A stretch of 64,000 nucleotides of DNA from an uncultured bacterium (GTDB lineage Bacteria; Verrucomicrobiota; Lentisphaeria; Victivallales; UBA1829). Both the position numbers and the translations under genes were made by a program. The stretch spans positions 1-64,000 of the forward strand of contig CACZEK010000010.1 of the NCBI GenBank assembly GCA_902780135.1, written 5' to 3'. Shown here piece after piece: positions 33,441-42,846 of the stretch. The notes under the pieces were generated by a model. The model made no database searches. It had not been told where the DNA came from and saw only the letters and a list, made by a program, of their open reading frames with translations. Positions within the stretch are counted from its first letter, which is position 1, and the number at the start of each line of letters is the position of its first letter.

Positions 33441-34403
33441 TCAGGCGTTTGCGATGCGGGAGACGGCGCGCTTGCGTGCGAGCTCGTATGCGGCGGTGAG
33501 GCTGCCGATGGATGCGGCGCCCTTCCATGCGATCTCGAACGCCGTGCCGTGGTCGACGCTGGTGCGGATGACGGGAAGCCCGAGCGTGGAGTTCACGCCG
33601 CGGTCGAACGCCAGCATTTTGAACGGGATGTGCCCCTGGTCGTGGTACATGGAGACGATGCCGTCGAATTTGGAGCGGATGCTCTCGATGAAGAGCGTGT
33701 CCGGGGGGAACGGCCCTTCGATGGAGAAGCCTTCCTCCGCGAGCGCGCGGACCGCCGGCTTCACGACGGTCTCGTCCTCCGTGCCCATGTTGCCGTTCTC
33801 GCCCGCGTGCGGATTGAGGGCGGCGACGGCGATCTTCGGGTGGACGATCCCCTCGGCGACGATGGCGTCGCGGAGCAGGCGCGTGACGGTCACGATGCGG
33901 TCGAACGTGACGGCGGACGGCACCTGCGCGAGGGGGATGTGCGTGGAGACGAAGACGACGCGGAGTTCGCCCGCGGACTGCATCATCACGAAGTCGCGGA
34001 CCCCGCAGAGGGACGCCAGCAGTTCGGTGTGTCCCGTGAACGGGATCCCCGCCAGGTTGACCGCCGCCTTGTTGATCGGGCAGGTCACGATGGCGTCGAC
34101 TTTTCCGGCGATGGCGTCGAGCGTGGCGGTGCGGAAACACTCAAGCGCGGCAAGCCCGCAGCGCGCATCCAGTTTGCCGGGACGGATCTGCGAAAACCCG
34201 AGGTCGGAGCATGCGACGGTCCGCGGGGTGAATCCGGGTGCGAAACGGCGTGCGGCCTCTTCCACGACGTCCGGCGCACCGTAGACGGCGACGTCCGCGG
34301 GGGAAACTTTTCCCGCGGAGACCGCGCGTGCGAGACGGACGGCGATTTCGGGCCCGATGCCTGCCGGATCGCCCATGGTCAGGGCAATTCGGGGAAGTCT
34401 CAT
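33441..34403 (-). CDS. pdxA: 4-hydroxythreonine-4-phosphate dehydrogenase PdxA
   Basis: A 320-residue metal- and NAD-dependent dehydrogenase of the DXP-dependent vitamin B6 pathway. Motifs: ALTMGDPAGIGPEIA at the start, CPINKAAVNLAGIPFTGHTE, ALNPHAGENG, and YHDQGHIPFKMLAF with metal-ligand His. C-terminal TSVDHGTAFEIAWKG is the classic signature. It lies 31 bases after the H1-tailed small protein gene and before queD, all on one strand. Confidence 0.96.
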   Translation of the reverse strand: MRLPRIALTMGDPAGIGPEIAVRLARAVSAGKVSPADVAVYGAPDVVEEAARRFAPGFTPRTVACSDLGFSQIRPGKLDARCGLAALECFRTATLDAIAGKVDAIVTCPINKAAVNLAGIPFTGHTELLASLCGVRDFVMMQSAGELRVVFVSTHIPLAQVPSAVTFDRIVTVTRLLRDAIVAEGIVHPKIAVAALNPHAGENGNMGTEDETVVKPAVRALAEEGFSIEGPFPPDTLFIESIRSKFDGIVSMYHDQGHIPFKMLAFDRGVNSTLGLPVIRTSVDHGTAFEIAWKGAASIGSLTAAYELARKRAVSRIANA

Positions 34404-34434
34404 GTCAGTCAGCGTGTGGAGATTCGCGGAGAAA

Positions 34435-34773
34435 TCACTTCGCGAAGAAGGCTTTCTTCTTGTCTTCGAGGACGAGGCCGACGCGGTCGGTGTCGATCGG
34501 GAAATAGCCCTTCTCTTCGAGCTCGCGGAGGAAGTTCAGCCAGTCGGCGTGGTTCCAGCTGCCGTTGTGCGCCTTCACGAAGTTCGTCGCGAGCGTGGTC
34601 TTGACGAAACGCCTGATATTCTCTTCGGGGTCGTTGGACTTGGCGGGAGCGGCTTTCGCGGCTTTCGGAGCGGCGGCTTTCGCGGCCTTCGGGGCGGCCT
34701 TCACGGCTGCGGGCTTGGCGGCAGTCTTCTTGGCGGGAGCGGTTTCTTTTTTGACAGTTTTTTTCGTTGCCAT
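34435..34773 (-). CDS. histone-H1-like tail joined to HNGxWNHxDWL domain
   Basis: A 112-residue protein in two parts. Residues 1-47 are almost only Lys, Ala, Pro and Thr (KKTAAKPAAVKAAPKAAKA type), like bacterial H1/Hc1 or HU tails that bind DNA without sequence preference. Residues 48-112 form a compact domain nearly two-thirds identical to the whole 71-residue protein at 6463-6678: KTxLAxxFV, HNGSWNHADWL, GYFPIDTDRVGL, EDKKKAFF. A nucleoid-associated protein is the likeliest role, by inference. It has its own promoter at 34842-34870 and a GAGGTG ribosome binding site, suggesting good expression. Confidence 0.85.
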   Translation of the reverse strand: MATKKTVKKETAPAKKTAAKPAAVKAAPKAAKAAAPKAAKAAPAKSNDPEENIRRFVKTTLATNFVKAHNGSWNHADWLNFLRELEEKGYFPIDTDRVGLVLEDKKKAFFAK

Positions 34774-34841
34774 AATAGCACCTCACAAAGTTTGAGTTGA
34801 ACGTGTTATGTGAAGGATGGTTTTCCACTTTTTGAAAAAAT

Positions 34842-34870
34842 AATATACACACGGATCGATGAAAAATCAA
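34842..34870 (-). promoter_or_regulatory. promoter of the H1-tailed protein gene
   Basis: Minus strand: -35 TTGATT (34865-34870), 17-base spacer ending GTGTG, -10 TATATT (34842-34847). Leader about 60 bases. Confidence 0.72.
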
Positions 34871-35065
34871 GCCTTTATGCCGGAAAAAATATATTTTTTC
34901 AGAAAAAAAAGCAGCCCCGTCCCCGGCAATCCGGTTTAATTAACGTTTTTTCCGCTTTTTTCCGCGCATTGTTTTTCTGCTGATCCGCGGGGGGCTCAAC
35001 GCGCCTTTTTTCCGCCGTCCTGCGCAAAAAATGAGCGGAAAATGTTTTTTCCTTAAACTATACGG
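34871..35065. other. divergent intergenic region
   Basis: AT-rich gap between the H1-tailed gene and the AsmA-like gene. It has many T and A runs (TTTTTTCCGC repeated) and, at its right end, the AsmA-like promoter. No small gene is convincing. Confidence 0.45.
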
Positions 35066-35093
35066 TTGAAAAAAGCCCTGTTTGATGTAAATT
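35066..35093 (+). promoter_or_regulatory. promoter of the AsmA-like gene
   Basis: -35 TTGAAA (35066-35071), 16-base spacer, -10 TAAATT (35088-35093). Start near 35100, which rules out an in-frame TTG at 35097. Confidence 0.68.
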
Positions 35094-35189
35094 AGTTTGA
35101 ACTTTTTTGTTGCCGAGAAACCGTATTCCGAAGCGGGGCGGATCCGCATTCCGCCTTTTCCGCCGGGGATGCCGCCATCCATAGACCAA

Positions 35190-38100
35190 ATGACTGAACT
35201 GAAACGACCGAAAGCGCGTTCGCCTCTGCGCAGGACGCTGAAAGCTGTTTGCTGGACGGCCGGCGTCCTTGTGTTCCTGGCCGCGGCGGCCTGCGTCGCC
35301 GCGCTGTTCACCGCGGACCGGTGGATCGTCCCGTTCGGCGCGTGGTGCGCGGACGTGGAGGTCGAGGGGGAACCGGGCGTAATGGTCTCGATCGCGAACC
35401 GCGAGATCATCCTGACCGGACTGAAGGTGAGATGCCCCGCCGGCGTGGTCGAGGCGAGGTCCTGCGGCCTGCATCTGGACGGCGTGACGCTGGACGGGTT
35501 CAACGTGAAGGAAGTGCAGGTGTCGGGCGTCCATGCCGAGGGGCTTCGCGCGACGCTGGATTTCGCCCGGTATGCGGATTTGCGGGGGGAAAAGGACGGC
35601 GGGCAGGCGGCGGAACCGATCTCCGGCGAGAAGGTCCGCAGACTGTCCCGTCTGATCTGGAGCAAGGCGTCGAAGCCCGTCGTGCGCATGGCGGACCTGA
35701 CGCTGCTCGACGCGGAGGTCGGCTGGAAGTCCGGCGCCGTGCAGAGCCTGATCTCGGTATCCGATCTGAACGCGACGTTCGGCGACGGGCTCCTGACCCG
35801 TCCGCAGATGATCTGCGGCGTGAAATACCGCCTGAACGACCCGCAGCGGCTTCTGGAGTGCGGCGCGCGGATCAAGGTGTCGTCCTCGCGCGGCGGCGAG
35901 AGCATCATCGTTTCCGCCGCGGCAAACGAGCCGCTGGTGATCGAGCTGCCGGATTCGCATCTGGAGATCCCGTCCTCGGAGTCGACGGAGATGGTCATGC
36001 AGTACGAGCCCGAGACGGGCGCCGTCCGGTTCGGCGGGGAATGGACGAATCTGAGCCGCTGGGAGTACATCCCGTGGGACCTTGCCATGGAGAATTCGAT
36101 GTTCGAGGTGTTCGGGACGCTTGCGCTTGAGGGGGAGAAGCTCCGCCTGAAGTTCGGGACGAACGCGCTGGGCGAGGGGATCGCATGCCGTGGCGAGGAG
36201 ATCCCCGGCGACGTGATATTCGAGGCGAAGGGCAACGTCGAATTCGACCTGGTGACCGGCGGCGTGACGCTGGATTCCGTCTCCGGTCATCTGATCGGCC
36301 CGAAGGGGGGGCGCATCAACCTCGGAACGGCGGGCATGTTTGAATTCGTGCGGCACGAAGACGCGACCTATACGCTGGACCCCCGCCCGGCGAAGCTGAC
36401 GCTTTCGACCGGGAACCCGCTTGACCTGACCGCGTTCGACCCCGTGCTGCCGTTCGATTCCGCGGACAAGGAACTGGAATTCTCCTACACGATCGAGCTT
36501 GACCCGGAAAAAGCGTCCTTGCAGGGCGGCGCGAACGCCGTCATGCGGGACCGGAAGACCATGCGGCGCGTATTCGACGCGGATGCCGCGTTCGAGACGG
36601 ACGGCGTAACCCGGATCGGGTCGTTCCATGTCTCGCACTGCGGGCTGTCGCTGTACGACGGCGAGGAGCAGATCTGCCATGCGCAGCTTGCGGGCGAATA
36701 CAATGTCCGCACGGCGTCGCTCGAAGGCGACCTGAAGTATTATCCGTACCGCCTGATCGAGGCGTACGGGGACCAGAACCTCGCCGATCTGTGCAGTTTC
36801 CTGGACGACGCCAACCTGCGGGAAACGGAACACGCCGCGACCGCCGGACTTGACCTGGACCTGGTCAACATGGCGGCGAAGCTTCACAAGGAATCCCATC
36901 TGTCGCACCTCGCCCTGACCGGGACCGGAGGAAAGACGCTGGAGCTCGTCGCCGTCGGGGACGCCGATTTCAGGCTCTCGCCGGACGACCAGGGGTGGCA
37001 GCTGGATTGCGGGCTGGACCTGAAGGCCGGGTCCGATTTCCATGCGGCGCTGAGCGCGTCCGGCGGTAGCCGGACCGCGATCACGGGGCACATCGCGGTC
37101 GACCAGCTCAGCGACGTGCTTTCGCGCCAGCTGGAGCAGAAGTTCTTCCCCGGCAGGGACGATCTTCCGACGTTCCGGTTCGCCAACGCCTCGGCATCGG
37201 CGGATTTCCGGTGCGAGCCAGCGGACTCCCGCATTTCGCTGACCCGGCTGAACGCGGAGATCGACAACGGAGACGGACGCCTGTCCGTTTCCTGCGGATC
37301 CGGCTTCACGTGGAAAGACGACGCGTTCTCGTATCTCCCGATGAACTTCAAGCTGAAAACGAACGGGCTTCCCGTTTCGTTCTGGGATCCGCTTTTCGGC
37401 GACGGCGAGGATTTCCGTTTCGCCGGCGGCGTGGTGACGTCCGAGTTCGACCTTTCGGTCAGCGCGGACGGGACGGTCTTCGGCGGCGAGGGAAAACTCG
37501 TCGGGAGCGGCCTGACGATCCTGCTCGACGGGAAACCGCGCGAACTGGCGCGGCTCGGATTGAACGGGAATTTCCAGTACGAGCGCGAAAGGAAGCTGCT
37601 GATCCTCCCGGAAGTGAACGCGGATATCCAGGACCGGCAGGCGAGGCCGATGCTGTTCGCCAGCGGTTCCGGCACGGTCGACCTGTCGAACGACTGCCGC
37701 ACGCGGATGAAGTTTCCCGAGGTGCGGTTCGGCCCGGAAGTCCTGTACCTGATCGGATATGGGGTGGAGAGAAGCTTTTATTTCGAGGACCTGGACGCCG
37801 CCGGGCAGGTCGAATTCCGGGCGGACCGCGACTTCGATGAAATGGGCTGGACCGGCGACCTGAAGATCGGCCGCCTGCGGCTTCAGTCGGACGAGCCGGA
37901 GGAATACCGGTTCCCGGAACTGTCCGGGCGTCTTGAGGGAGACCTGTTTTGGGCAGGCGAGATGTTCGGCGACGTGGCGATCCGGCTGGCGGACGGGGAG
38001 GGGGAGGAACACATCGCCGGGCGGTATCTGTACCGGCGCGGGGAAGACGCCATGCCGAAGTTCATTTCCAGTTCGCTGGATCTGCCGTTCGCTATGTCGT

Positions 38101-39107
38101 ATTTCCGCTACAACCACAACACCGACCCGGGCGTGGAAAAGACGGCGATCTCGCTCGTCGACAAGACGTTCGAGCTGGACCTGCACGGGATCTATTCGCG
38201 GAACCGCGCGCTGATCTTCTCCGGGGCGGGGCTGCTGGAGCTGCAGGACGGGGACGATCCGGCGATCCTTGTGCCGCATGCGCAGTTCTCCGGCGATGTG
38301 TCCGGGATCGCTTCCGCGGAAATCCATCTGAAGGACGGTTCCTGGCCGTTCACCGTCGAGGCGGATTTGAACAACATCCCGTTCGACAAGTGCTTCGCCG
38401 CGTTCCTCGCCACGGACGACAGCCCGGAAATCCCGCGCCGCCTGAACGGAACCGTGAAGAACCTGAAAACCGTCGTGCGCGGCGAGGGGTTCACGGCGGA
38501 GGCGCTCGCGAAAAACCTCCGGTCCGACTGCTCCGCGGAACTGGAGAATGTCGCCCTGCGGACGAACCTGCGCGAACGCTCGCTTTTCCTGAACATCCTT
38601 CTCCTCCCGCTGGTCAGCGTCCCGCGCCTCATCGACTATGTGCCGTTCGAGGTGGTGCGGCGCGCGCTGCATATGACGACCGCCGGGACCATCATGGACA
38701 TGATCTCAGGAGACGCCCCCATTGAATTCACCCGCGGCACGATGGACGCGTCCGTCCGGCACGGCGTCCTGGACCTGAAATCCCTCGAGCTTGAAGGCGA
38801 ACAGATCGAGAGCTACAGGGCGAGCGGGACGATCGACCTGGCGGGAGACGGCGGCGCCGAACTTGAGACGACGGCGCGCTTCGCGCTGTTCCACTGGCCT
38901 TTCTATCTGACCGGGGACATCCTCGATCCGAAGGTCTCCTACGGCAAGTCCATTTCGCATTTCTTCATGGACAATACGAAGTACCTGCTCACGCTCTTCC
39001 CGAACATGATCATCTCCGCGTTCACCCAGGAGGACGCCGACGAGATCGACCGCCGGGAGTCCGAAAAGGATCGGAACGAGAAGTCAGCGCGCGAGGGGGA
39101 GGAATAA
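35190..39107 (+). CDS. large AsmA-like membrane-tethered periplasmic protein
   Basis: A 1305-residue protein with a basic cytosolic start (KRPKARSPLRRTLK), one membrane helix (about residues 17-40) and a very long beta-rich periplasmic part with repeated short strands, as in AsmA/YhdP/TamB proteins that bridge the two membranes and move phospholipids. The region near residues 1150-1270 (MTTAGTIMDMISGDAPIEFT, then ESYRASGTIDLAG) matches the conserved C-terminal AsmA-like pattern seen in YhdP-type members. A charged tail ends the protein. Starts at 35169 and 35190 are both possible; neither has a clear ribosome binding site. Single-gene unit facing the hisS terminator. Confidence 0.75.
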   Translation: MTELKRPKARSPLRRTLKAVCWTAGVLVFLAAAACVAALFTADRWIVPFGAWCADVEVEGEPGVMVSIANREIILTGLKVRCPAGVVEARSCGLHLDGVTLDGFNVKEVQVSGVHAEGLRATLDFARYADLRGEKDGGQAAEPISGEKVRRLSRLIWSKASKPVVRMADLTLLDAEVGWKSGAVQSLISVSDLNATFGDGLLTRPQMICGVKYRLNDPQRLLECGARIKVSSSRGGESIIVSAAANEPLVIELPDSHLEIPSSESTEMVMQYEPETGAVRFGGEWTNLSRWEYIPWDLAMENSMFEVFGTLALEGEKLRLKFGTNALGEGIACRGEEIPGDVIFEAKGNVEFDLVTGGVTLDSVSGHLIGPKGGRINLGTAGMFEFVRHEDATYTLDPRPAKLTLSTGNPLDLTAFDPVLPFDSADKELEFSYTIELDPEKASLQGGANAVMRDRKTMRRVFDADAAFETDGVTRIGSFHVSHCGLSLYDGEEQICHAQLAGEYNVRTASLEGDLKYYPYRLIEAYGDQNLADLCSFLDDANLRETEHAATAGLDLDLVNMAAKLHKESHLSHLALTGTGGKTLELVAVGDADFRLSPDDQGWQLDCGLDLKAGSDFHAALSASGGSRTAITGHIAVDQLSDVLSRQLEQKFFPGRDDLPTFRFANASASADFRCEPADSRISLTRLNAEIDNGDGRLSVSCGSGFTWKDDAFSYLPMNFKLKTNGLPVSFWDPLFGDGEDFRFAGGVVTSEFDLSVSADGTVFGGEGKLVGSGLTILLDGKPRELARLGLNGNFQYERERKLLILPEVNADIQDRQARPMLFASGSGTVDLSNDCRTRMKFPEVRFGPEVLYLIGYGVERSFYFEDLDAAGQVEFRADRDFDEMGWTGDLKIGRLRLQSDEPEEYRFPELSGRLEGDLFWAGEMFGDVAIRLADGEGEEHIAGRYLYRRGEDAMPKFISSSLDLPFAMSYFRYNHNTDPGVEKTAISLVDKTFELDLHGIYSRNRALIFSGAGLLELQDGDDPAILVPHAQFSGDVSGIASAEIHLKDGSWPFTVEADLNNIPFDKCFAAFLATDDSPEIPRRLNGTVKNLKTVVRGEGFTAEALAKNLRSDCSAELENVALRTNLRERSLFLNILLLPLVSVPRLIDYVPFEVVRRALHMTTAGTIMDMISGDAPIEFTRGTMDASVRHGVLDLKSLELEGEQIESYRASGTIDLAGDGGAELETTARFALFHWPFYLTGDILDPKVSYGKSISHFFMDNTKYLLTLFPNMIISAFTQEDADEIDRRESEKDRNEKSAREGEE

Positions 39108-39145
39108 CGCCGGGGCAGGGAGGTTTCCCCGCCGGATCCGAGCAG

Positions 39146-39175
39146 AAAAAAAGCCGCGGGGCGGATCCCGCGGCT
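39146..39175 (-). terminator. intrinsic terminator after hisS
   Basis: Perfect 9-bp stem AGCCGCGGG (39152-39160) with CCCGCGGCT (39167-39175), six-base loop, then T run on the minus strand (39146-39152). Confidence 0.88.
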
Positions 39176-39207
39176 GTGTCAGCCGGAAATGAAATTGAAA
39201 TGCCGGA

Positions 39208-40482
39208 TCAGTTCGTTCCCGCGTCGGCTGCAAGCGCGGCGAGCACGCCGTCGGGGGAAAGGCCCGTACTGATCTCGCGTCCGTCCTCCATGTGCTTGAG
39301 CCTGGCGGACTTCGCTTCGAGTTCGGAATCGCCGGTCACGAGCACATATTCGGCTTTCATGCGGTCCGCCGCGCGCATCTGGGACTTCATGCTCTTCGCA
39401 TCGTAGTCGATGGCGACGGCGATCCCGGCATGGCGGAGCTTCGCGGCGAGCGACGTGTTGAACGCCAGCGCGGCGTCCCCGAGCGAAGCCAGATAGAGCT
39501 TCGGAACGGGAGCCGGAGGCGGCGTCACGCCGAGCGCGTCGCGCACGATGAGGAGGCGTTCCATGCCCGCCGCGAACCCGACCCCGGGGATCGGATTGCG
39601 GAGGCCGGGGAGCGTGAGCTCGTAGCGTCCGCCGCCCGCGATGGCGTTCTGCGCGCCGAGCCCGGAGTGCGTGAGCTCGAAGACCGTGTGCACGTAGTAG
39701 TCGAGGCCGCGCACGAGACGCGGATCGACGGTGAACGGGATGCCCTGTTCCGTGAGGAGATCGCAGACTTTTTTGAAGTAGTCGCGGGACTCCGCGCTGA
39801 AGAACTGCGCCGGGTCGGGCGCGGATTCGATGAACGGACGGCAGCACGCCTGCTTGCAGTCCAGAATGCGCCACACGTTGCGGTCGATGCGGGCGCGGCA
39901 GTCGTCGCACATCTCGGCGAGATGCGGCCGGAAATGCTCCGCGAGCGCCTGTTCCGCCGCGGGGCGGTCGGACGCCACGCCGCGCGTGTTGATGAGCAGG
40001 TTGAAGCCCGTGATGCCGATTTCCTCGAGGAAATGGCAGAGCATGGCGATGGCTTCCGCGTCGAGGCCCGGCGAAGCGGGACGCCCGACGTTTTCGACGC
40101 CGACCTGGTGGAACTGGCGCTTGCGGCCTGCCGCGGGGCGTTCGCCGCGGAACATCGGGCCCATGTAGAAGACGCGGTGTTCGACGCCGTTGGCGGCGTC
40201 CGTGGCGGCGAGGGCGCGCATGACGCCCGCCGTGCCTTCGGGACGGAGCGTGAGGCTTCTGCCGCCGCGGTCCTCAAAGGTGTACATTTCCTTCTGAACG
40301 ACCTCGGTCTCCCCGCCGAGTCCGCGCTGGAAGACCTCGGTGAACTCGAAGATCGGGGTGCGGAGTTCGCCGAACCCGTAAAGTCCGAAGACCTTGCGGG
40401 CGGCGGATTCGAGCTGGAGCCAGGCTGTCGCCTCGTCCGGGAAGATGTCGCTCACTCCGGGCGGCGGTGCGATTTTCGGCAT
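39208..40482 (-). CDS. hisS: histidyl-tRNA synthetase
   Basis: A 424-residue class II synthetase. Class II motif 1 around residues 40-55, LRPEGTAGVMRAL, motif 2 FYMGPMFRGERPAAGRKRQFHQ, the His-specific motifs LVRGLDYYVHTVFE and AGGGRYE, motif 3 GVGFAAGMERL, then the anticodon-binding domain (about 330-424). It follows the HU gene by 18 bases and ends at a strong terminator. Confidence 0.96.
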   Translation of the reverse strand: MPKIAPPPGVSDIFPDEATAWLQLESAARKVFGLYGFGELRTPIFEFTEVFQRGLGGETEVVQKEMYTFEDRGGRSLTLRPEGTAGVMRALAATDAANGVEHRVFYMGPMFRGERPAAGRKRQFHQVGVENVGRPASPGLDAEAIAMLCHFLEEIGITGFNLLINTRGVASDRPAAEQALAEHFRPHLAEMCDDCRARIDRNVWRILDCKQACCRPFIESAPDPAQFFSAESRDYFKKVCDLLTEQGIPFTVDPRLVRGLDYYVHTVFELTHSGLGAQNAIAGGGRYELTLPGLRNPIPGVGFAAGMERLLIVRDALGVTPPPAPVPKLYLASLGDAALAFNTSLAAKLRHAGIAVAIDYDAKSMKSQMRAADRMKAEYVLVTGDSELEAKSARLKHMEDGREISTGLSPDGVLAALAADAGTN

Positions 40483-40500
40483 GGGACGGACTCTCCGGGA

Positions 40501-40791
40501 TCAGTCGATCTTGAGGCTGGCGACGCGGTCCTTGAGTTCCTTGCCGGCGCGGAATTTGACGACCTTGCGCTCCGGGATCGGGACGGTGATCTGCGGCACC
40601 TTCGGGTTGCGGCCCTTGCGGCCCTTGCGGACGCGGATTTCGAAGACGCCGAAGTTGCGGAGTTCGATGTCGCGGCCGGCGGCGAGTTCGTCGGCGATGT
40701 AGTCGAGGGTCTTCTGGACGATGCTGGCGACTTCGGTCTGGATCAGACCGGTTTCAGCGGAGATTTTGACAACGAGATCACGTTTCGTCAT
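40501..40791 (-). CDS. HU/IHF-family DNA-binding protein
   Basis: A 96-residue protein of the HU/IHF fold: helical start MTKRDLVVKISAETGL, the dimer core LDYIADELAAGRDIELRNFGVFEIRVRKGRKGRNPK and the beta-arm region ITVPIPERKVVKFRAGKELKD with Pro at the DNA-intercalating position. It bends or coats DNA. GFGxF of HU is NFGVF here. Closer to IHF-type subunits than to classic HU, though I cannot separate the two by eye. 18 bases before hisS on the same strand. Confidence 0.93.
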   Translation of the reverse strand: MTKRDLVVKISAETGLIQTEVASIVQKTLDYIADELAAGRDIELRNFGVFEIRVRKGRKGRNPKVPQITVPIPERKVVKFRAGKELKDRVASLKID

Positions 40792-40932
40792 GATGGATTT
40801 TCCTTTTCTGCCCCACGGGGCGTTATGGTTATTGTTGGTGAATTCAAAATAAGGGGATATGCCCGGAGACGGAGCCCCGGACGTTTTTTTGCAGATTGTG
40901 CCGGATTCTGAGGATGGGTGCTGCCGGAGACG

Positions 40933-41148
40933 TTATTTCTGGCGGAAAACGATCCTTCCCTTTGTCAGGTCGTACGGAGACATCTCAAGCGTCACCGTGT
41001 CGCCGGGGAGAATGCGGATGAAGTGGAGCCTCATCTTGCCGCTGATGTGAGCGAGGATCATGTGTTTGTTTTCAAGTTCGACCCGGAACATGGTGTTGGG
41101 GAGCAGTTCGCGGACGACGCCTTCTACTTTGACAACGTCTTTAGACAC
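40933..41148 (-). CDS. infA: translation initiation factor IF-1
   Basis: A 71-residue OB-fold protein with all IF-1 landmarks: [57 protein letters not shown]. Binds the ribosomal A site during initiation. Its ATG lies inside the end of map (8-base overlap), so the two are translationally coupled. Confidence 0.97.
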   Translation of the reverse strand: MSKDVVKVEGVVRELLPNTMFRVELENKHMILAHISGKMRLHFIRILPGDTVTLEMSPYDLTKGRIVFRQK

Positions 41149-41917
41149 GTGTTAAGACCTCCGTATGAGTTTCAGTAATAAGTATCATGTGTTCGAAATG
41201 CGCCGAGGGCAGGCCGTCCGCGGTGCGGACCGTCCAGTTGTCCGGCTCCACATAGACGCGCGCCGTGCCGAGGTTCAGCATCGGTTCGATGCAGAGGACC
41301 ATGCCGGGCGCGAGGACCGGCCCCTCGCTCGTGCTGACGAAGTTCGGGACTTCGGGCGGCTCGTGGAGACGCGTGCCGCAGCCGTGACCGACGAGGTCGC
41401 GGACGATTCCGAGCTTGTAGTGTTCGGCGACCTTCGCGACGGCGCGGGAGATGTCGCCCACGCGTCCGCCCGGCTTCGCGGCGGAGATGCCCGCCTCGAG
41501 GGCTTCTTCCGTCCCCGCGAGGAGGCGTTCGATGTCCTTCGTGGTCGGCTTGTTGCCGACGAGGACGGTCTTTGCCGTGTCGCCGATGCCGCCGTTCAGG
41601 GTGACGCCGACGTCCACGCTGACGATGTCGCCTTCCTTCAGGACGCATTTTTCGCTGGCGATCCCGTGCACCACCACGTCGTTGACCGAGATGCAGATGT
41701 TGCGCGGGAAGCCGTTGTAGTTCAGGAACGTCGGGACGCCGCCGGTGGCGCGGATCACCGCCCCCGCCAGCTCGTCGAGTTCAAGCGTCGTCATGCCCGG
41801 ATGGGCGAGCGCGGCGATCTCCTCGCGGGCGAGCGCGGTCACGTGCGCGGCCTCGCGGATGCGGGCGATCTCCTCGGGCGTGTGGATCACGAAATTGCGG
41901 CGTTTCAGCATGCGCAT
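41141..41917 (-). CDS. map: methionine aminopeptidase, type I
   Basis: A 258-residue metallopeptidase removing N-terminal Met. Metal ligands lie in [18 protein letters not shown] (two Asp), [16 protein letters not shown] (His), and CIEPMLN plus the late FEHMILITE (Glu). His in VHGI is the substrate-gating residue. It begins MRMLKRRNF; the second Met (41911) is also possible. Lies 16 bases after adk and overlaps infA, the same adk-map-infA order found at the end of many spc ribosomal-protein operons. Confidence 0.96.
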   Translation of the reverse strand: MRMLKRRNFVIHTPEEIARIREAAHVTALAREEIAALAHPGMTTLELDELAGAVIRATGGVPTFLNYNGFPRNICISVNDVVVHGIASEKCVLKEGDIVSVDVGVTLNGGIGDTAKTVLVGNKPTTKDIERLLAGTEEALEAGISAAKPGGRVGDISRAVAKVAEHYKLGIVRDLVGHGCGTRLHEPPEVPNFVSTSEGPVLAPGMVLCIEPMLNLGTARVYVEPDNWTVRTADGLPSAHFEHMILITETHTEVLTRV

Positions 41918-41933
41918 ACAGGGACCCCGGGAA

Positions 41934-42587
41934 TCACTTCAGAAGCGCGAGCAGCGCCGCGAACCCTTCGCTGACGGGGAGGGAGGAGTCGATGCGCGCG
42001 AGGTTGCCTTTCCCTTCGTAGAACTGGATGAGGGGGGCGGTCTGCTCGTGGTAGACTTTCAGGCGGTTCTTCGCGGTTTCGAGGGAGTCGTCGGCGCGCT
42101 GGATCAGCTCGCCGCCGCAGCGGTCGCAGACGCCTTCCTGCTTCGGGGGCGCGAAAAGCTTGTTGAACGCGACGCCGCACTTTTTGCAGGTGAGGCGGGC
42201 GGTGAGACGCTGGAGAAGAAGGTCTTCAGGCGCTTCGAAGAGGATGACGGCGTCGAGCTTCATGCCGATGCGCTTCATAGCTTCTTCGAGCAGTTCGGCC
42301 TGCGCGACCGTGCGCGGGAAGCCGTCGAGGATGAATCCGTTGGCGCATTCCGGGGTGGCGAGGCGGGCGGCGACCATGTCGGCGACGACCTGGTCGGGGA
42401 CGAGCTTGCCCGCCTTCATGCAGGCTTCCGCCTGCTTGCCGAGTTCGGTGCCGGCGGCGACTTCGCCGCGGAGGATTTCGCCCGTGGAGATGTGCGCGAG
42501 CTTTTCCTGCGCCATCAGCGGATCGGAGAGCGTGCCTTTGCCGGCGCCGGGCGGGCCGAGCAGAACGAGATTCTTTTTTGTAATCAT
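41934..42587 (-). CDS. adk: adenylate kinase
   Basis: A 217-residue enzyme: P-loop GPPGAGKGT, GFPRTVAQAE, DDSLETAKNRLKVYHEQT. The LID domain carries a zinc-type four-Cys site (CKKC and CDRC), as in many non-enterobacterial Adk. Catalyses ATP + AMP to 2 ADP. First gene of adk-map-infA, with its own promoter at 42643-42671. secY, normally upstream, is absent; an unrelated gene is transcribed away on the other side. Confidence 0.97.
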   Translation of the reverse strand: MITKKNLVLLGPPGAGKGTLSDPLMAQEKLAHISTGEILRGEVAAGTELGKQAEACMKAGKLVPDQVVADMVAARLATPECANGFILDGFPRTVAQAELLEEAMKRIGMKLDAVILFEAPEDLLLQRLTARLTCKKCGVAFNKLFAPPKQEGVCDRCGGELIQRADDSLETAKNRLKVYHEQTAPLIQFYEGKGNLARIDSSLPVSEGFAALLALLK

Positions 42588-42642
42588 AAGAGTAGGGCCT
42601 CTGAATTGGAACTTGGAAGTTTTCTATGAAAAACAATCTTTT

Positions 42643-42671
42643 AATATACTGCGATTCAGTATGTTTTTCAA
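42643..42671 (-). promoter_or_regulatory. promoter of adk-map-infA
   Basis: Minus strand: -35 TTGAAA (42666-42671), 17-base spacer, -10 TATATT (42643-42648). Leader about 50 bases. Confidence 0.75.
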
Positions 42672-42764
42672 GCCGATGAAGCGGAAAACGTCAAAAAAAT
42701 ACGATTTCTTTTTGTGCGGCGTCGTCAGGACGCGAAAAAGTCCCGGAAAAAACACGCTTTGAAC

Positions 42765-42792
42765 TTGTTTTTTTTAAAAAATAGGCTATTTT
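42765..42792 (+). promoter_or_regulatory. promoter of EIIA-CBS and antiporter genes
   Basis: -35 TTGTTT (42765-42770), 16-base spacer ending GGC, -10 TATTTT (42787-42792). Weaker match than others; an overlapping TTGAAC at 42759 would need a 22-base spacer. Confidence 0.5.
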
Positions 42793-42846
42793 AAATGGAT
42801 TTCTTTTTTTCAACCCAATGGAACGACCCAGGAGGTTATCCCCACC

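Noticed and set aside
35097..35189. Longer start of the AsmA-like protein at TTG 35097
   Set aside because: It would be at or before the predicted transcript start near 35100.
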